A stretch of DNA of 64,000 nucleotides. Origin: Tubiluchus corallicola. Its lineage: Eukaryota > Priapulida > Priapulimorpha > Priapulimorphida > Tubiluchidae. The translations under genes were made by a program, and so were the position numbers. Positions 48,596 through 61,700 of the stretch are shown one piece after another (position 1 is the first letter of the stretch; each line of letters starts with the position of its first letter). The stretch lies in the NCBI GenBank assembly GCA_030141605.1, contig JAQGDQ010000013.1:386447-450446 (forward strand), given 5' to 3'. The notes under the pieces were generated by a model. The model saw only the letters and a program-made list of their open reading frames with translations. It was not told the DNA's origin and searched no databases.

Positions 48596-49054
48596 TAAGG
48601 CTTTTCTCAGTTCCAGCGATCCATGATGATCATCAAAGGTCAAAGGTTAAGTGTACCAGACAATGCATTTGTGTACACTTGACAAAGCCTCGCAGCTAAT
48701 GCTGTGGTAATAGTAAGAGTTCACAGGTTAAGTGTACCAGACAACGCATTTGTGTACACTTGGACAAAGCCTCGCAGCCAATGCTGTGGTAATAGTAAGA
48801 GTTTTAACGGCTAGCTAGAACCTTGCCTAGTTTACTTTTTCTTATTCTCAAGCAAGATCCTGCTAGTAAATTACTCGATACACACACTAATGCACAATTA
48901 AGTAGAGTCCATGTAAAACACCGACGTTAGCAGACAGCCTTGCTTTATCCACATGTCACGTGAGGTTTGTAGTTAAGATGCATTGTTATGGTACACTTAA
49001 TCTTTGACCTATAGCAACTGCACTTGCACATAGCGAAATTGTGAAAAGGCTTAT
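48596..49054 (+). mobile_element. MITE B, copy 3
   Basis: Ends TAAGGCTTTTCTCAGTTCC and AAATTGTGAAAAGGCTTA. It carries an internal tandem duplication of about 75 bp (GGTTAAGTGTACCAGACAA and CAAAGCCTCGCAGC occur twice). Confidence 0.8.
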
Positions 49055-49217
49055 TGTCATTCTTCAATTGTGAATTTCTTTTGATGAAAAATTTAACAGA
49101 AGCTCAATGTGGCAAAATATGAAAAATTTAATCACTATGATGCGTAACTTTCACTGTAACGAAATGCACCGTTCACAAGCACTAAAAATCTTCCAAAATA
49201 AATGCAAAATAAAGTTT

Positions 49218-49690
49218 TTCAAGATAGAATCTATAATCGATGCATTTATCTTCCTAAGACTCCAGCAGGCACCTGGTTGCATCATGCTAAGATGCCTACG
49301 GTCGATGTAGAATCTCTAGTCGATACATTTACGTTGATAAAACCCCAACAGGTACCTGATGGGGATTGCATCACGGTCGATGTAGAATCTATAGTCGATA
49401 CATTTATGCTGATAAAACTCCAACAGGTACCTGATGGGGATTGCATCACGGTCGATGTAGAATCTCTAGTCGATACATTTATGTTGATAAAACTCCAACA
49501 GGTACCTGATGGGGATTGCATCACGGTCGATGTAGAATCTATAGTCGATACATTTATGTTGATAAAACTCCAACAGGTACCTGATGGGGATTGCATCACG
49601 GTCGATGTAGAATCTCTAGTCGATACATTTATGTTGATAAAACTCCAACAGGTACCTGATGGGGATTGCATCATACTGAGATGCCTATGG
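49218..49690. repeat. 75-bp minisatellite
   Basis: Five close units (TCGATGTAGAATCTCTAGTC, GATACATTTATGTTGATAAA, ACTCCAACAGGTACCTGATG, GGGATTGCATCAC), with a diverged unit at each edge. CTCTAGTC and CTATAGTC variants alternate, so the working unit is a 150-bp dimer. Frames remain open on both strands because 75 is a multiple of three. It lies just past the METTL13 stop. Confidence 0.93.
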
Positions 49691-49752
49691 TCGATGTATG
49701 TGAAAACAGCTTTTTTATTATTTTATCATGAAAAATCAAGTTTGTTCAAGTA

Positions 49753-52700
49753 TCAAGTGGTCACTCTTTGTAACTTTTCAATTAGTTCATCAACGGACAC
49801 TAAGTCTTCATTTGCTCTACGTTTTCGGAACTCCGTGTTGATCTCCATCAGCTTTGACTGTAGTGACAATTCTAAATTCACGAGTTCTCGCTTGCAAGCA
49901 TAAATTATTTCATTCACATCTTCTGGTATTTTCACTTTGTAAACACTAGGAAACAATGATTTGATTGTTCCGATGATGTGACTTCGCTGGGCCTGCTCTC
50001 TGCACACCAGGTTTAACACAAAAATGCCTGAAACAATTTCAATGATTGCATGAAAGTTGTTGTTTTAATTTCTTCAGGACTGTAAGAGTTTGCTGCACTC
50101 TGCATGGGTTCATGAAAAACTTCTCTCACTAAGCAGTGATCATGTTATATTTGATAATTTCAGTAAGTTTCTACTTCTCACACGATGAATTTTTCATGCA
50201 AAATTACATATGAATCACATTTGCTTAACTTAGACAAATTACAAATTGATTTTTGACAACAAAAAAACTGAAAAAAGCTTTCAGTAGCTGCAGTGTTTGC
50301 ACTGTAACAATTCACAGTATCACTTGTGTGAAATCGGCTAATGCAGAAAATTTCAACTATCCAGACACAACACTCTGATACACTTTGGCCTGAAGTCTTC
50401 TTTGTTTTTAAGGAGAAATTTCTGTTAAAAGGTGAAATGACCTTAATTTATCCGGAGCTCATAATTGACTTTGATGTTTAATAACTAAATCATTGCTTAA
50501 TGAAAATGTATTTGATAATAAGAGTACAAACAATAGGGGGTGTTTTTCATTTGCTGATTGCTAACACGTGCTGACAAAGCTAAATACTGGTATTATTCAA
50601 GTGTTTTGGACTTTTAAACTGAATACCCTACTTTACTAGTAGTTTATTTATATGCCAGGAAATCACATTTTTGTTACACATCAACTTTACAATTTACAGT
50701 ACAATATGACTACAAATACTAATACGATTAGATTCGTATCTTATTCTGAAAGATGTGACTACAAGCTTATTAAATGACATTTGGTAGTACCTGGTACTGT
50801 ATATGCAGTATGCACAATTTACATCATCATTCAACTGGTATATCTGTTCTTCTACACTGATTTCAAGCTAGTGGCAAGTTGCTATAGCAACCAAATAACT
50901 GTAATCAATCATTAGTGTTGTTAAACTGAGTACTTACCGCTATCAAAGAGCACTTCGTAGACAGTTTTGAGAAAATCCTCATCAACGAATGGTAACGGTG
51001 GACATGAAATACCGACACTATTGTCTTTATTGTCAACATCAAATATTATAAGATGTTGCTTTTCACCTAAAACACATAGTGAGGTACTGACATTGTAAGA
51101 AAACTGCAGTTTTGTGGTACAATTGAACCTTGTTATACCACCAGCTCGCCATAATGCCAAATATTACCCTGTCATGATTTCTGATTTCTATAATATATTA
51201 AATACAGGGAAAATTTCCAATCTCGCCTGCCACCAACGTATCTGCCGTGCCAAAAGTCTATCTTACATGATAAATTTACCCCATTATGACACCAGCCAAG
51301 ATAAAGTACAATGAATTCTTGCTGAAAAACAGCCATTGTGATGTAAAAACAATGATCTCTGAACAAAGAAACAATTATGGTGTTTAAATTAAGATTTAGG
51401 TTTCGTAGCAAGTGACTGTATGAAAGTGAATGCTGAGGTTATTGAGCAAGGAGCATACATTTTACAGAGTACAAGAGTTGCATAGCTATGGTTCAGTCTT
51501 GCACTGATATCAAAGCTGTTTGACTCAAGGTCAAGCCATATGTGGCAGCTATTTATAATCTTAATTATCAAGTAATGCTATGATGGGAGCATGGATGGAC
51601 TGCATGGCTGCACATTTCTCTTATCAGGAAACAGTAGTTTTTCACAAGACTGCTACTCCATATTGTGTTACCTAAATTGTGTTTTGCAATGCGCCGCCAT
51701 ATAACTACATCAGCATAACTTTTGTTAATGCAGCAAAAATGTACAGTATAATGCATGTATTGTTGTAGGTATAATAATATTATACCAATCATATTAATTA
51801 ACTAGAATGCAAAACATGATAAACAAAAAACTTTATTTTATCTATCAATATTCCCAAAGTTAAAAACAATTACTGTATGTGCAAGCAACAAATACAGATA
51901 GTATGATCAATTATGAAAAAAAGGAATTTTAAAATACATCCCAATGAACTTTCCACACAAAGTTATATTCCTTTGCATTACATTTACCTGGGTGAAATAC
52001 ACCAAAAAACACATTATTGATCTTACCGACAATGTAAAATCATTTACACTTTTACATAGTTATTGAACAGTGTGCTATAAACGCTCTGATTACTTGCAGT
52101 GTTATGCAGTGTTGTCTAAACTTGCCTCAAATGACTTACCATTAAAATAGTTGTGCTCAACGATAAAAGTTTTGTATAGTGTTACCGCTAGCACAAGCAC
52201 TGTATGCAATAAGACAGCACGTAAGTGATATAAAATTTCAAGATATGTACTTATGGAAGGTATTTTCTTGTGCTTTAAATGCCAATCTGCTATGCATATG
52301 GATTCTTGCTATTAGAACGAGCTTTTTTCTAAGTGGAAGTATTTAGATTGTTAGTAATTCTCACCATTTGTATGTAAATCTTGAATGTATTGCAGCCCAT
52401 CTGCACAATGTACATCTAAACCAGGCGCTTTTTCAAATCCAAAGTATTTCGTTGCTATTTCTATAATTTCTGGATCTATATCAACACCATTAACTAAAAC
52501 CTATTGAAAAAATGTAGATAAACAAGTGCAGTAAGTCCTCGTTTAACGACTCCACGTTTAGCAACGTTTCATTTTAGAGGTGCTGAACATTTAAGACCTT
52601 TTCTCACTTAACGATGCATCATTTCTTTATACGACTATTTTTTCCTTGAGCACAGCCATTTTTTATCAAGCGACACCTGAGTTTAAACTTTATGCCAAGG

Positions 52701-55700
52701 AATTTTATCAGTAACCTGTTGCTATAATAACCAGAGCTGTACTACACGAAATTGTCTCAGGGTCGAACTACGTAGTGTTTAACATGCAGTGTTTAAACGG
52801 GAGGAGAAATCACTAGTAACTCTAGGTAGATACTGCTAAGAAAGACAGATGGTTTCAAGCAAACAGAAAGAAATTTATCGGTAGAAATATGAATAAAACT
52901 CATAAGACATTTAATTTATATGATTTGAGCAGCATTGATGCATCGATTTTCGGTTCTGGAATGTATATCAATTCGTTTACACTACTTCCTATGAAAATTT
53001 CGGTTCGTTTAACGATGTTTCGCTTAATGTCGCATTTTGCTGGAACGCATTAGCGTCGTCAAGTGAGGACTTACTGCACATTATTTATACAAACTGCTCA
53101 CCTATCAAGATTGTTCAAGAATGTAATGAACAGATTGTATTTTAACACATCATTAGTGTTCTTGTATATGTAAATGATTATTACTAATGGTCTAACACAT
53201 AGTAACTTTCTGACTTTATTTCAGTGTGTTTCTACAGCTAGTATAAACATAACAAGTGCATATGTGAAAGAGCAAACCTCTAGAAATCAACGTGTCGTTT
53301 ATAAACACAGTAATCTTTTGCACTCAATAAATAGTATATATGTGTACTTGCATAGTAAAATCGTCCATAAGTCGACAAGTAAGCTTTTCTAGTTATTCGC
53401 ATATCCTGATTCTCCATTTCCGGAAGGATTATTTTGATACCAAGTTCATCACTCTATGTTATTTCTAAGTTGAGATGTTTAAGTTGATGTGCATGCTATG
53501 CACTGAAAAACATTACCTTGGCATAATCGCTATTAAAGTTACCCATTGTTTTTTGTCGCGTTTCTACAATCCACGTTGAAGCTGATGTGTAGGCTGTGTA
53601 CTAGTTTTTAGCAAGAAAAATGGATATGGGGTTATAAAATTAGATTTTTAGTATTTTTCGACGTTTCCTTGATAATTTTGATGTTAGAATATAAAAGTCC
53701 AATATATTTAGCATTTGTTTTTACAAAAAAAAACAAAAAATTGACATTTGACCAAATTTTTGGTGCATTCTACTTTGAAACATCATAACGTAGTTTTAAA
53801 TACAGTATGCCGACTTGCGGACGGTTTTGGTTTGCAAGCACACATATAGTGGATGCCACATAATACTAAACTGCTTCATTCTGCTCAAACGTGAAGGATC
53901 GAGCAATTCAAAATCCAATAATAATAAGTTCTGTATGCTTTACGTGAACAATATTTCTAAGTCATGACATAGAAAGCCTTGCGTTTAAAGCAGTGTTATG
54001 CTTTTGATACAAACGCATATGTTATAAGTCAGCATCCATCACTCAGTGACAAAAACGTACATCATGCTTGCACTTGTTACAGGGCCAGAACCTTTTCATT
54101 GTCAAAGATAATAAAAAAATTAAATTGACACTTACCTTGGTGAAGTCATGTAAGTGTGATGCTAGTGCACCACCTCCAAAACCAATAACTGTGCCTCTCA
54201 CATCCTCACCTGTAATGTTACACACGAATTGCAATATCCTGTTGCAGTCTCATAGACTTAACACTTATTTGCAGCAAGAAAATATTAATATGGCACAACC
54301 TGATTTGTAAAAACAGTACTGAAATATCATTACATAACATTGGCAGCAACATTAAAACAGAAAATTGTATGAAATGACTCATTTTTGTTGCATGCGTAGA
54401 AAAATTCAAAACAGCATGTGATTCTAAATTTAACTTGAGACTCAAACACAGATTTGAAAAACTGAGACAGGACTCAACTTAACCAGAGAAATGGGACTCA
54501 CTCTGGACTTGGTATTTAATTTTCTGAACATGAAAGTATTACAGTAAACTCTGTATAACTCGACCTGTTATAACTCGAATTCTTGTGTGTCTAGAACAGT
54601 AACATGGGATGGATATTTTTCCATTAACAAATGTCGCATAACTTGAAATCTGTAATTCCAATTATCGTGTAACTCGAACCGAATTTCTGATACAATTTAT
54701 AAGATGCTAATTCAAATTACCCCGCCTATCGCGAACAATGGCCCAAGTGAGAAATCCTGCGCAAAAGTGTGCACCACATTATGATTTTAATTGATAGTTT
54801 CAGCAAAAATGCTAAGATTTCTTGTATTACTTTAGCAAAGCGCTGAACACAACATGACTTAACAAACATAGTTTAATAACTAGATCACAATATTATTATT
54901 GCCGAATTCTTTTAACCATACTGCTCAGACTACAAGAGCTGGACCAGTCATTTTATTTTTCATAAAAACTATTTTCCTATCCTGAGCTATTCGAGTTATA
55001 CGTAGTTTATTGCAAGTAATAAACGAAAACATGTCAAGTGCTCCACAACTATCTATAGTTAGTAGGCTCTCTCATTGAACTATGAACTCCAAGCTTGTAG
55101 AGTGCTAAAGCATATAGTACTAACAATGTGCTTCTGATAATTAAGTAACAGGTTAGAAACTTAATTAATGGCGTGTGAAGGCAACTAATGATGACGTCAC
55201 AACTGAACATGTTTTTCCACAACAGATTCCACGAGTGTGTTGCACGTGTTTGTGAAAGCGAAAAATGAAGTTCAGTGCTACTGTACAACAGTCAGTGTGT
55301 TATACTAAAACTCGGCAATTTTTTTAAGTTTATAACAGAAATCATCCCACTTATCTCGAACTACCTCCCAAGCGAGAAATCCTGTGCGAAAGTACGCAAC
55401 CACGTTACGATTTTAACGGTTAGTTTCAGCAAAAAATACCAAAACTTCTCGAGAATGCTGAACACAACATGGTTTAACAAACTTGGCTCAATAACTAGAT
55501 CAGAACATTATTATTGCCAAATTCTATCAACCATGCTACTCAGCCTACAATAGAGGTGGACCAGTCATTTTATTTCTGATTATTCGTAAAAACTGTTCCA
55601 AGGTTTGATATTTGATTAAAGGCTCAGTTTGTCATTTTCACGTGCTGTAGTTTATTGTCCGACATTGATGAGCGACTCAATCTTATTTTCTTATGAAAAT

Positions 55701-58700
55701 TGTCTGACTCATACCCCTCGCATAACTCTAACAAATTTATTAGTGTTCGAGTTACAAAGAGTTTACTGTATATTTCTTATTCAATTAAATATGGCTACCT
55801 TGTTGAATGGAATCAATGAAAGCAACACTTGCTATCATGTACTGATGATACAGACTTGAGAGGTAAGTTTTATCAACCTTCATTTTGGTCCGACCTCCTT
55901 TATTCTTCTTCTTTGCTGGCTTCACTATAAACAGCAATTTATGGTTTAGTAAATACAATCAAACCTCTTTATACCGTCCACTTTGGGGCACGAAAAAAAT
56001 TGGCGAGGTGTTAATTACTATACTTGCAATTATTTTTTACGAGAGTACATGAAAATCATACCTGGTATTAGTTTAGCCTCAGACTGAATAGCATTCTGAT
56101 TACATAAGAAAATCAGACGTCGAAAAACTCCATCACCAGTGTCAACATCTTCAACAACGTAGTCTCCACTTAAACAACTGTGTCCCCTATGAACAACTGA
56201 CCGATGGCCGATGTTATCGCCAACTGACAAGAACAGCACCTAGAAAAATACGAGTTGACAAACCTATATAAAAACCTAGATAACACTGCTAAAGACGTTA
56301 CTGTCAAAAACTTCCATTTATTTGTGCAACAGAAAAATCTAAATTTTGATTTAAATTTTGTCTTTTATTACCGGCTACATCTTCTGAACGAACGAATTTT
56401 TTCCCATAAGTATTTTCTATTGGAAGTTTGGAGACATGGAACTACATCAAATCACTTATCTGAGATAATCTCCGCAGCATTTTACAGTTATAATTACCGC
56501 TAATTACTAAAATGCCAATCGTGTAATGTATGCATCTCCAGCAGAAAAAGAAAACACTTATCGGTAGAGCTCAGAGCTGTGCCATTTCAGCTGAGCTCCA
56601 GCAGGTTTATTTCTACAGTCGAACCTAGCCGATAAGAAACCCAGGTTTTAGTCACGCCAGGCGTTCAGTGATTGGAGTCAAACTAGCCCACATATTTGCC
56701 GGCTGTGAAGATTTTTGCTTTTGCGATAATCACGTGAGACCGCAAATCACTGGTTGAAATATGGCAAACACATTGTGTATTCGCGGTCAAATTGTGCACG
56801 TGCTGGCAGAGATAGTAAACTTTTTGAAATTTTTGAACGAGAAAGCTGGTCAATTCAAAATTAAATACACAAGTAGGCAGCGTTAGTCAAACGTATGGGA
56901 TCACTTTGATGTTTTGGTATTGATTCGTCGGTAATCAAGATAAGTCTTGCCAAGAGTCGGATTTAAATTAAATTTGCAATAAGTCTATTGCTTTTATAAT
57001 AATTAAAAATTGATCTCTAATGCATTATTTGAATTTGTACATCAGTGTGTACATCATTTCTCTATGTATAAGCAACACAAATTATTTCAAAAAATTTTCT
57101 CTCCGATTAACAGTTAACTGATTATTTATTTATTTATTTATTTAACAAAATTCGTAGCTTTAGTGAACTGAGCTGATTTTTTACTTTAAACCAACTCAGC
57201 TGAAAAGTCAGTCAGCTTTAGCCGAGCTAGCTGATTTACTGTGTGAGTCAGCTGATGTAGTAGCAACTGACTCAGCTTCAGCTCAGCTAGCTGATTTACT
57301 GCGTGAGTCAGCTGATGTAGTAGCAACTGACTCACCTTCAACTGGGCTAGCTGATTTACTGCGCGAGTTAGCTGATGTAGTAGCAACTGACTCTGCTTCA
57401 GCAGAGAGCTAGCTGATTTACTGCGTGAGTCAGCTGATGTAGTAGCAACTGACTCAGCTTCAGCCGAGCTAGCTGATTTACTGTGTAAGGTAGCTGGAGT
57501 AGTAGCAACTGACTCAGCTTCAGCCGAGCTAGCTGATTTACTGCATGAATCAGCTGATGTAGTAGCAACTGACTCGGCTTCAGCCGAGCTAGCTGATTTA
57601 CTGCGTGAGTTAGCTGATGTAGTAGCAACTGACTCGGCTTCAGCAGAGCTAGCTAATTTACTGTGTAAGTCAGCTGATGCAGTAGCAACTGACACAGCTT
57701 CAGCCGAGCTAGCTGATTTACTGCGTGAGTCAGCTGATGTAATAGCAACAGACTCGGCTTCAGCCGAGCTAGCTGATTTACTGCGTGAGTCAGCTGATAT
57801 AATAGCAACAGACTCGGCTTTAGTCGAGCTAGCTGATTTACTACGTGAGTCAGCTGATGTAGTAGCAACTGACTCGGCGTCAAAAAAGCTAGCTGATTTA
57901 CTGTGTGAGTCAACTGATGTAGTAGCAACTGACTCAGCTTCAGCCGAGCTAGCTGATCTAGTGTGTGAGTCAGCTGATGTAGTAGCAACTGACTCAGCTT
58001 CAGCCGAGCTAGCTGATTTACTGCGTGAGTCAGCTGATGTAATAGCAACAGACTCGGCTTCAGCCGACCTAGCTGATTTACTGCGTGAGTCAGCTGATAT
58101 AATAGCAACAGACCCTGCTTCAGTCAAGCTAGCTGATTTACTACGTGAGTCAGCTGATGTAGTAGCAACTGACTCGGCTTCAACCAAGCTAGCTGATTTA
58201 CTGTGTGAGTCAACTGATGTAGTAGCAACTGACTCAGCTTTAGCCGAGCTAGCTGATCTACTGTGTGAGTCAGCTGATGTAGTAGTAACTGACTCAGCTT
58301 AAGCCTCTACTCATAAATCTTATGATCCGGTCTTCGTTCTGAATTAGTAAGCTACAAAATGAAAATTATGAGTAAATGATTGAACAAGCTCAGGGCGCAG
58401 TAATGAAGCTACACTAATCTAGTTTAAAATCTCCGTGCCAATACCATCTCTTACTATGATGTCATATGCGATTTCAACATTTCGAAAAACACTTTGTATC
58501 CAAAAAATTTACAAGTTAATTGAACGCTTCTATTAACAATTATGAATGGCAACATTTTCGCACCTGGTAGACACTTGGAAGATTTGGAGGAGACAACTGT
58601 AGGACATTCTTCGATAGCTCTGCTTTAACACTGTCCAAACTCTCATACTCCTGCTCACGATGTAGGGAAACAACTACTAAACGTTGAAAATTACACTGTT

Positions 58701-61700
58701 TTGCTAACTGTATCCTGCCTTCATTGCTACCAAACAACCATTCAGAATCTCTGTAAGCAACAAATTATGCTAGTTAAAAATGTTAAATAATTTGAAAAAT
58801 AACATGAGATTAGAGAAAAAGTGACGCTTATGAATCTGTCACAAACAGGTGAAATTGCAAATGATTAGGCTGTAAATATATTACAAAATGTTGACTAGAA
58901 TAATGCATAAGTTTCGACTTAGATTCACAACTTTGTAAAATTACTACAGTAAATCCACGCTTAACAACGCTACTGGATTCAGCAAAACGCGATCATAAGC
59001 GAAACGTCATTAAATGAAACCAAAACTTTCACAGGATAAGTAATGTAAACAAATTGAGATATGTTCCAGAACCAAAAATCAATGCATCAAAGCTGTTTAA
59101 ATCATATAAATTAAACATTTTATGAGTTTTACTCATATTTCTACTGATTAATTTCTTTGTGTTTGCTTGAAACCACCTATCATTCTTACCAGCATCTACC
59201 TAGACTTGCTAGCGATTCACCCTCCCGTTTAAACACTACATAGTGATAGCCAAGCTCTGCATGGAGCGACCTTGAGACAATTTCATGTAATACTAATCTG
59301 GTTGTTATAGCAACAGGTTAGAGACAAAATTCCTTGGCATAAAGTTTAAATTCAGGTGTAGCTTGATACAAATGGCTAGAATTTAGTAGATAGTCAGTCA
59401 GGAAGCAAAAACATTATAATAATTGCGCTATTTAGGTTACTAATGCATTTTTACAATAGAGTAACACAACAAGTACCATTTTAATGCTTCAAATTAGGTA
59501 AAAAAAGTTGACGACAAAATAAAAACTGTCATTAAAATGAAGCGGTATATCGTTACCTGAGAAAAGGTGTCACATATTCAGTGTCGTTAAAACGAAATGT
59601 TGTTAAACAGGGATTCGTTGAGCGTGGACTGACTGTACTTTCTTATTGCACAAACGTATAGCAAATACTTGAACTTACCTACCGTGCGGTATGATGAATA
59701 TTGCAAATACTCCGGTAAATTTCTTCTGTGTTCCAGGTGTTGGAATGTCGACGACGTGCAATACATACCGAGGTACATGGGACGAGACCGAGTACAGCTG
59801 TAGGCATATCTGATCTTCAAAACACTTTCTGCAAAAATAATGCAAGTTTGAAATTATGAATAATTAAATTAAAAAACAAGGCAGGTGTAGAAACCTGGAC
59901 ATTTTGTAGCCATTTTCTTCCCACTAGATACAAGTCAAACAGGATTAGCAGGACTACCGATTCACTACAGCACTGAACTACACAATTTGATGTTCATAGT
60001 TACAACACTAGGGCCTCAATAAATACTTACTCATAGCAGGACAGATTCCACACTAATCAAGATTTAAGCACAATACGACATTGTGAAACTTTTTTATGTA
60101 ACTTCCTAAGCCCAGGTATAAAACTCTCTACATCCATTGCGACACTAATATTAAAATACAGAAAACAATTACTTCAGTCATATAGTTAACAACTTATGAT
60201 TTCTAAACATCATTTTCTTTATGTAAAATTGGTTATATACCTATTCAATTTACTCAAAATTCTTCAACCTTATATAAGCACTCCAAATTAGCTCTATGGT
60301 CTTTGGTTTAAGGTTTTCGCATTTCATTCTTCATTTTGATTCCTTTAATATTGTTAACCTACCCCCACAAATTTTTGTCAAGACTGTATTATTTTTCTCA
60401 TTATTTTTATTACTATCATTCATTATCTAATCTCATTTGCAGGGTATGTATGTATAAGTATGCGTGTAGGTAATGTATGTATATAGACATGTTTGCATTT
60501 TTATTTTTAGGAATTAATGTAATTATGACTTTGATTAATTGCCAATAGCACAATGTTAATGTTACTAACATCTAATTAGAGGTGGTTGACAGGGTGACCG
60601 TATAGTCTTTCGTCACCTCTGCTCATATTTATCTTGTATCATATGCACTAACATCTTAACTATTGTATTAACTTTATGAAGCTAAATAAATTACTATTAC
60701 TATTACTCTGCATAATTCAGACTATTTTGTGCGATGTCATAAGTGACGTTTAAGCTTGGTCACTCTGTGAGGTCGCTTGCAATAAAAATGTTAAAAAGGC
60801 CAACCACAAAAAAATTTGTTTGTGTCTTACCTCATGAGTTCAAAAGGTCTTAGTAGGAGGGAGGAAAAATTTGTTTCAAAATTTTTTTAAAGCTTTGTGA
60901 ATGTTTAAAGCCAAACCGTAAAATATTTAAAATCAGTTGAAATCAAAGTTTATTTATTTTCCCCACTGACTAGCAGTAATGTTTTAAATTTTTTCAATGC
61001 ACAATTTTCACACTGTTTTTATTTCGAATTACTAAATTATCACACAATTATTGATTATCGTATAAATCTCTTTTGTATGGTATGAACGCATGTTGTAATA
61101 ATTATGGATAAGTGGCAACACTACTTGGCAAAACTAACGCATATTAGAGAAACTTTACCAACGTTGTAAACGATGTCGAACTAATGCATATTAGACAAAT
61201 ACTTTACCCGTGTTGTAAACGATGTCGAACTAATGCATATTGTTGTTGTTCTTTAACAGCAACAATAACATCTTCCGTTGTATCTACTCGCTGTATGTTG
61301 TCTCCGTGCATACAAATCTCTAATATCTGCAAGTGATAAAAACAAACATAGAACATGGGGCTATAATAAACATGAAGAAACATTTCAATCAAATTTCACT
61401 GCAGCATGTTTTAATTTGTTTGAAAAAAATATATGTATATGTTGAGAGTCCTTAACCTTATGTATGTAATACAGTAAGTCCTCGCTTAATGAACGCTAAC
61501 ATGTTTCAGCAAAATACGACGTGAAGTAAATCGTCGTTAAATGAAGCCAAGACTTCCATAGAAAGTAATGTAAAAAACTGGGATATGTTGCAAGGACAAA
61601 AATCAAAGCTGCTTAAATTATTTAAATTAAACGTTTTATGAGTTCTACTAATTAATGTTTCTGTACTCAATTAATACTAATTAACTAATAATTAATTAGT

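Larger units (their letters stand above)
47372..49752. other. Intergenic between convergent PRKCSH-like and METTL13 genes
   Basis: No gene recognised. It contains an AATAAA near 47668 that may polyadenylate the PRKCSH-like transcript, a hAT MITE, MITE B copy 3 and a 75-bp minisatellite. Confidence 0.6.

Noticed and set aside
49202-49903. 233-residue plus ORF with QQVPDGDCI repeats, superficially like OTU-type 'DGDC' motifs
   Set aside because: 75-bp tandem repeat; the frame runs antisense into the METTL13 last exon, and no OTU domain accompanies the motif.
57186-58302. 333-residue Ser/Ala-rich ORF ([20 protein letters not shown]) and overlapping frames
   Set aside because: Translation of the 60-bp minisatellite inside the hAT element; several frames on both strands are equally open.
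56565-58309. An 8-bp target duplication for hAT copy 2
   Set aside because: The flanking octamers match at only about half of their positions, so a duplication cannot be claimed.
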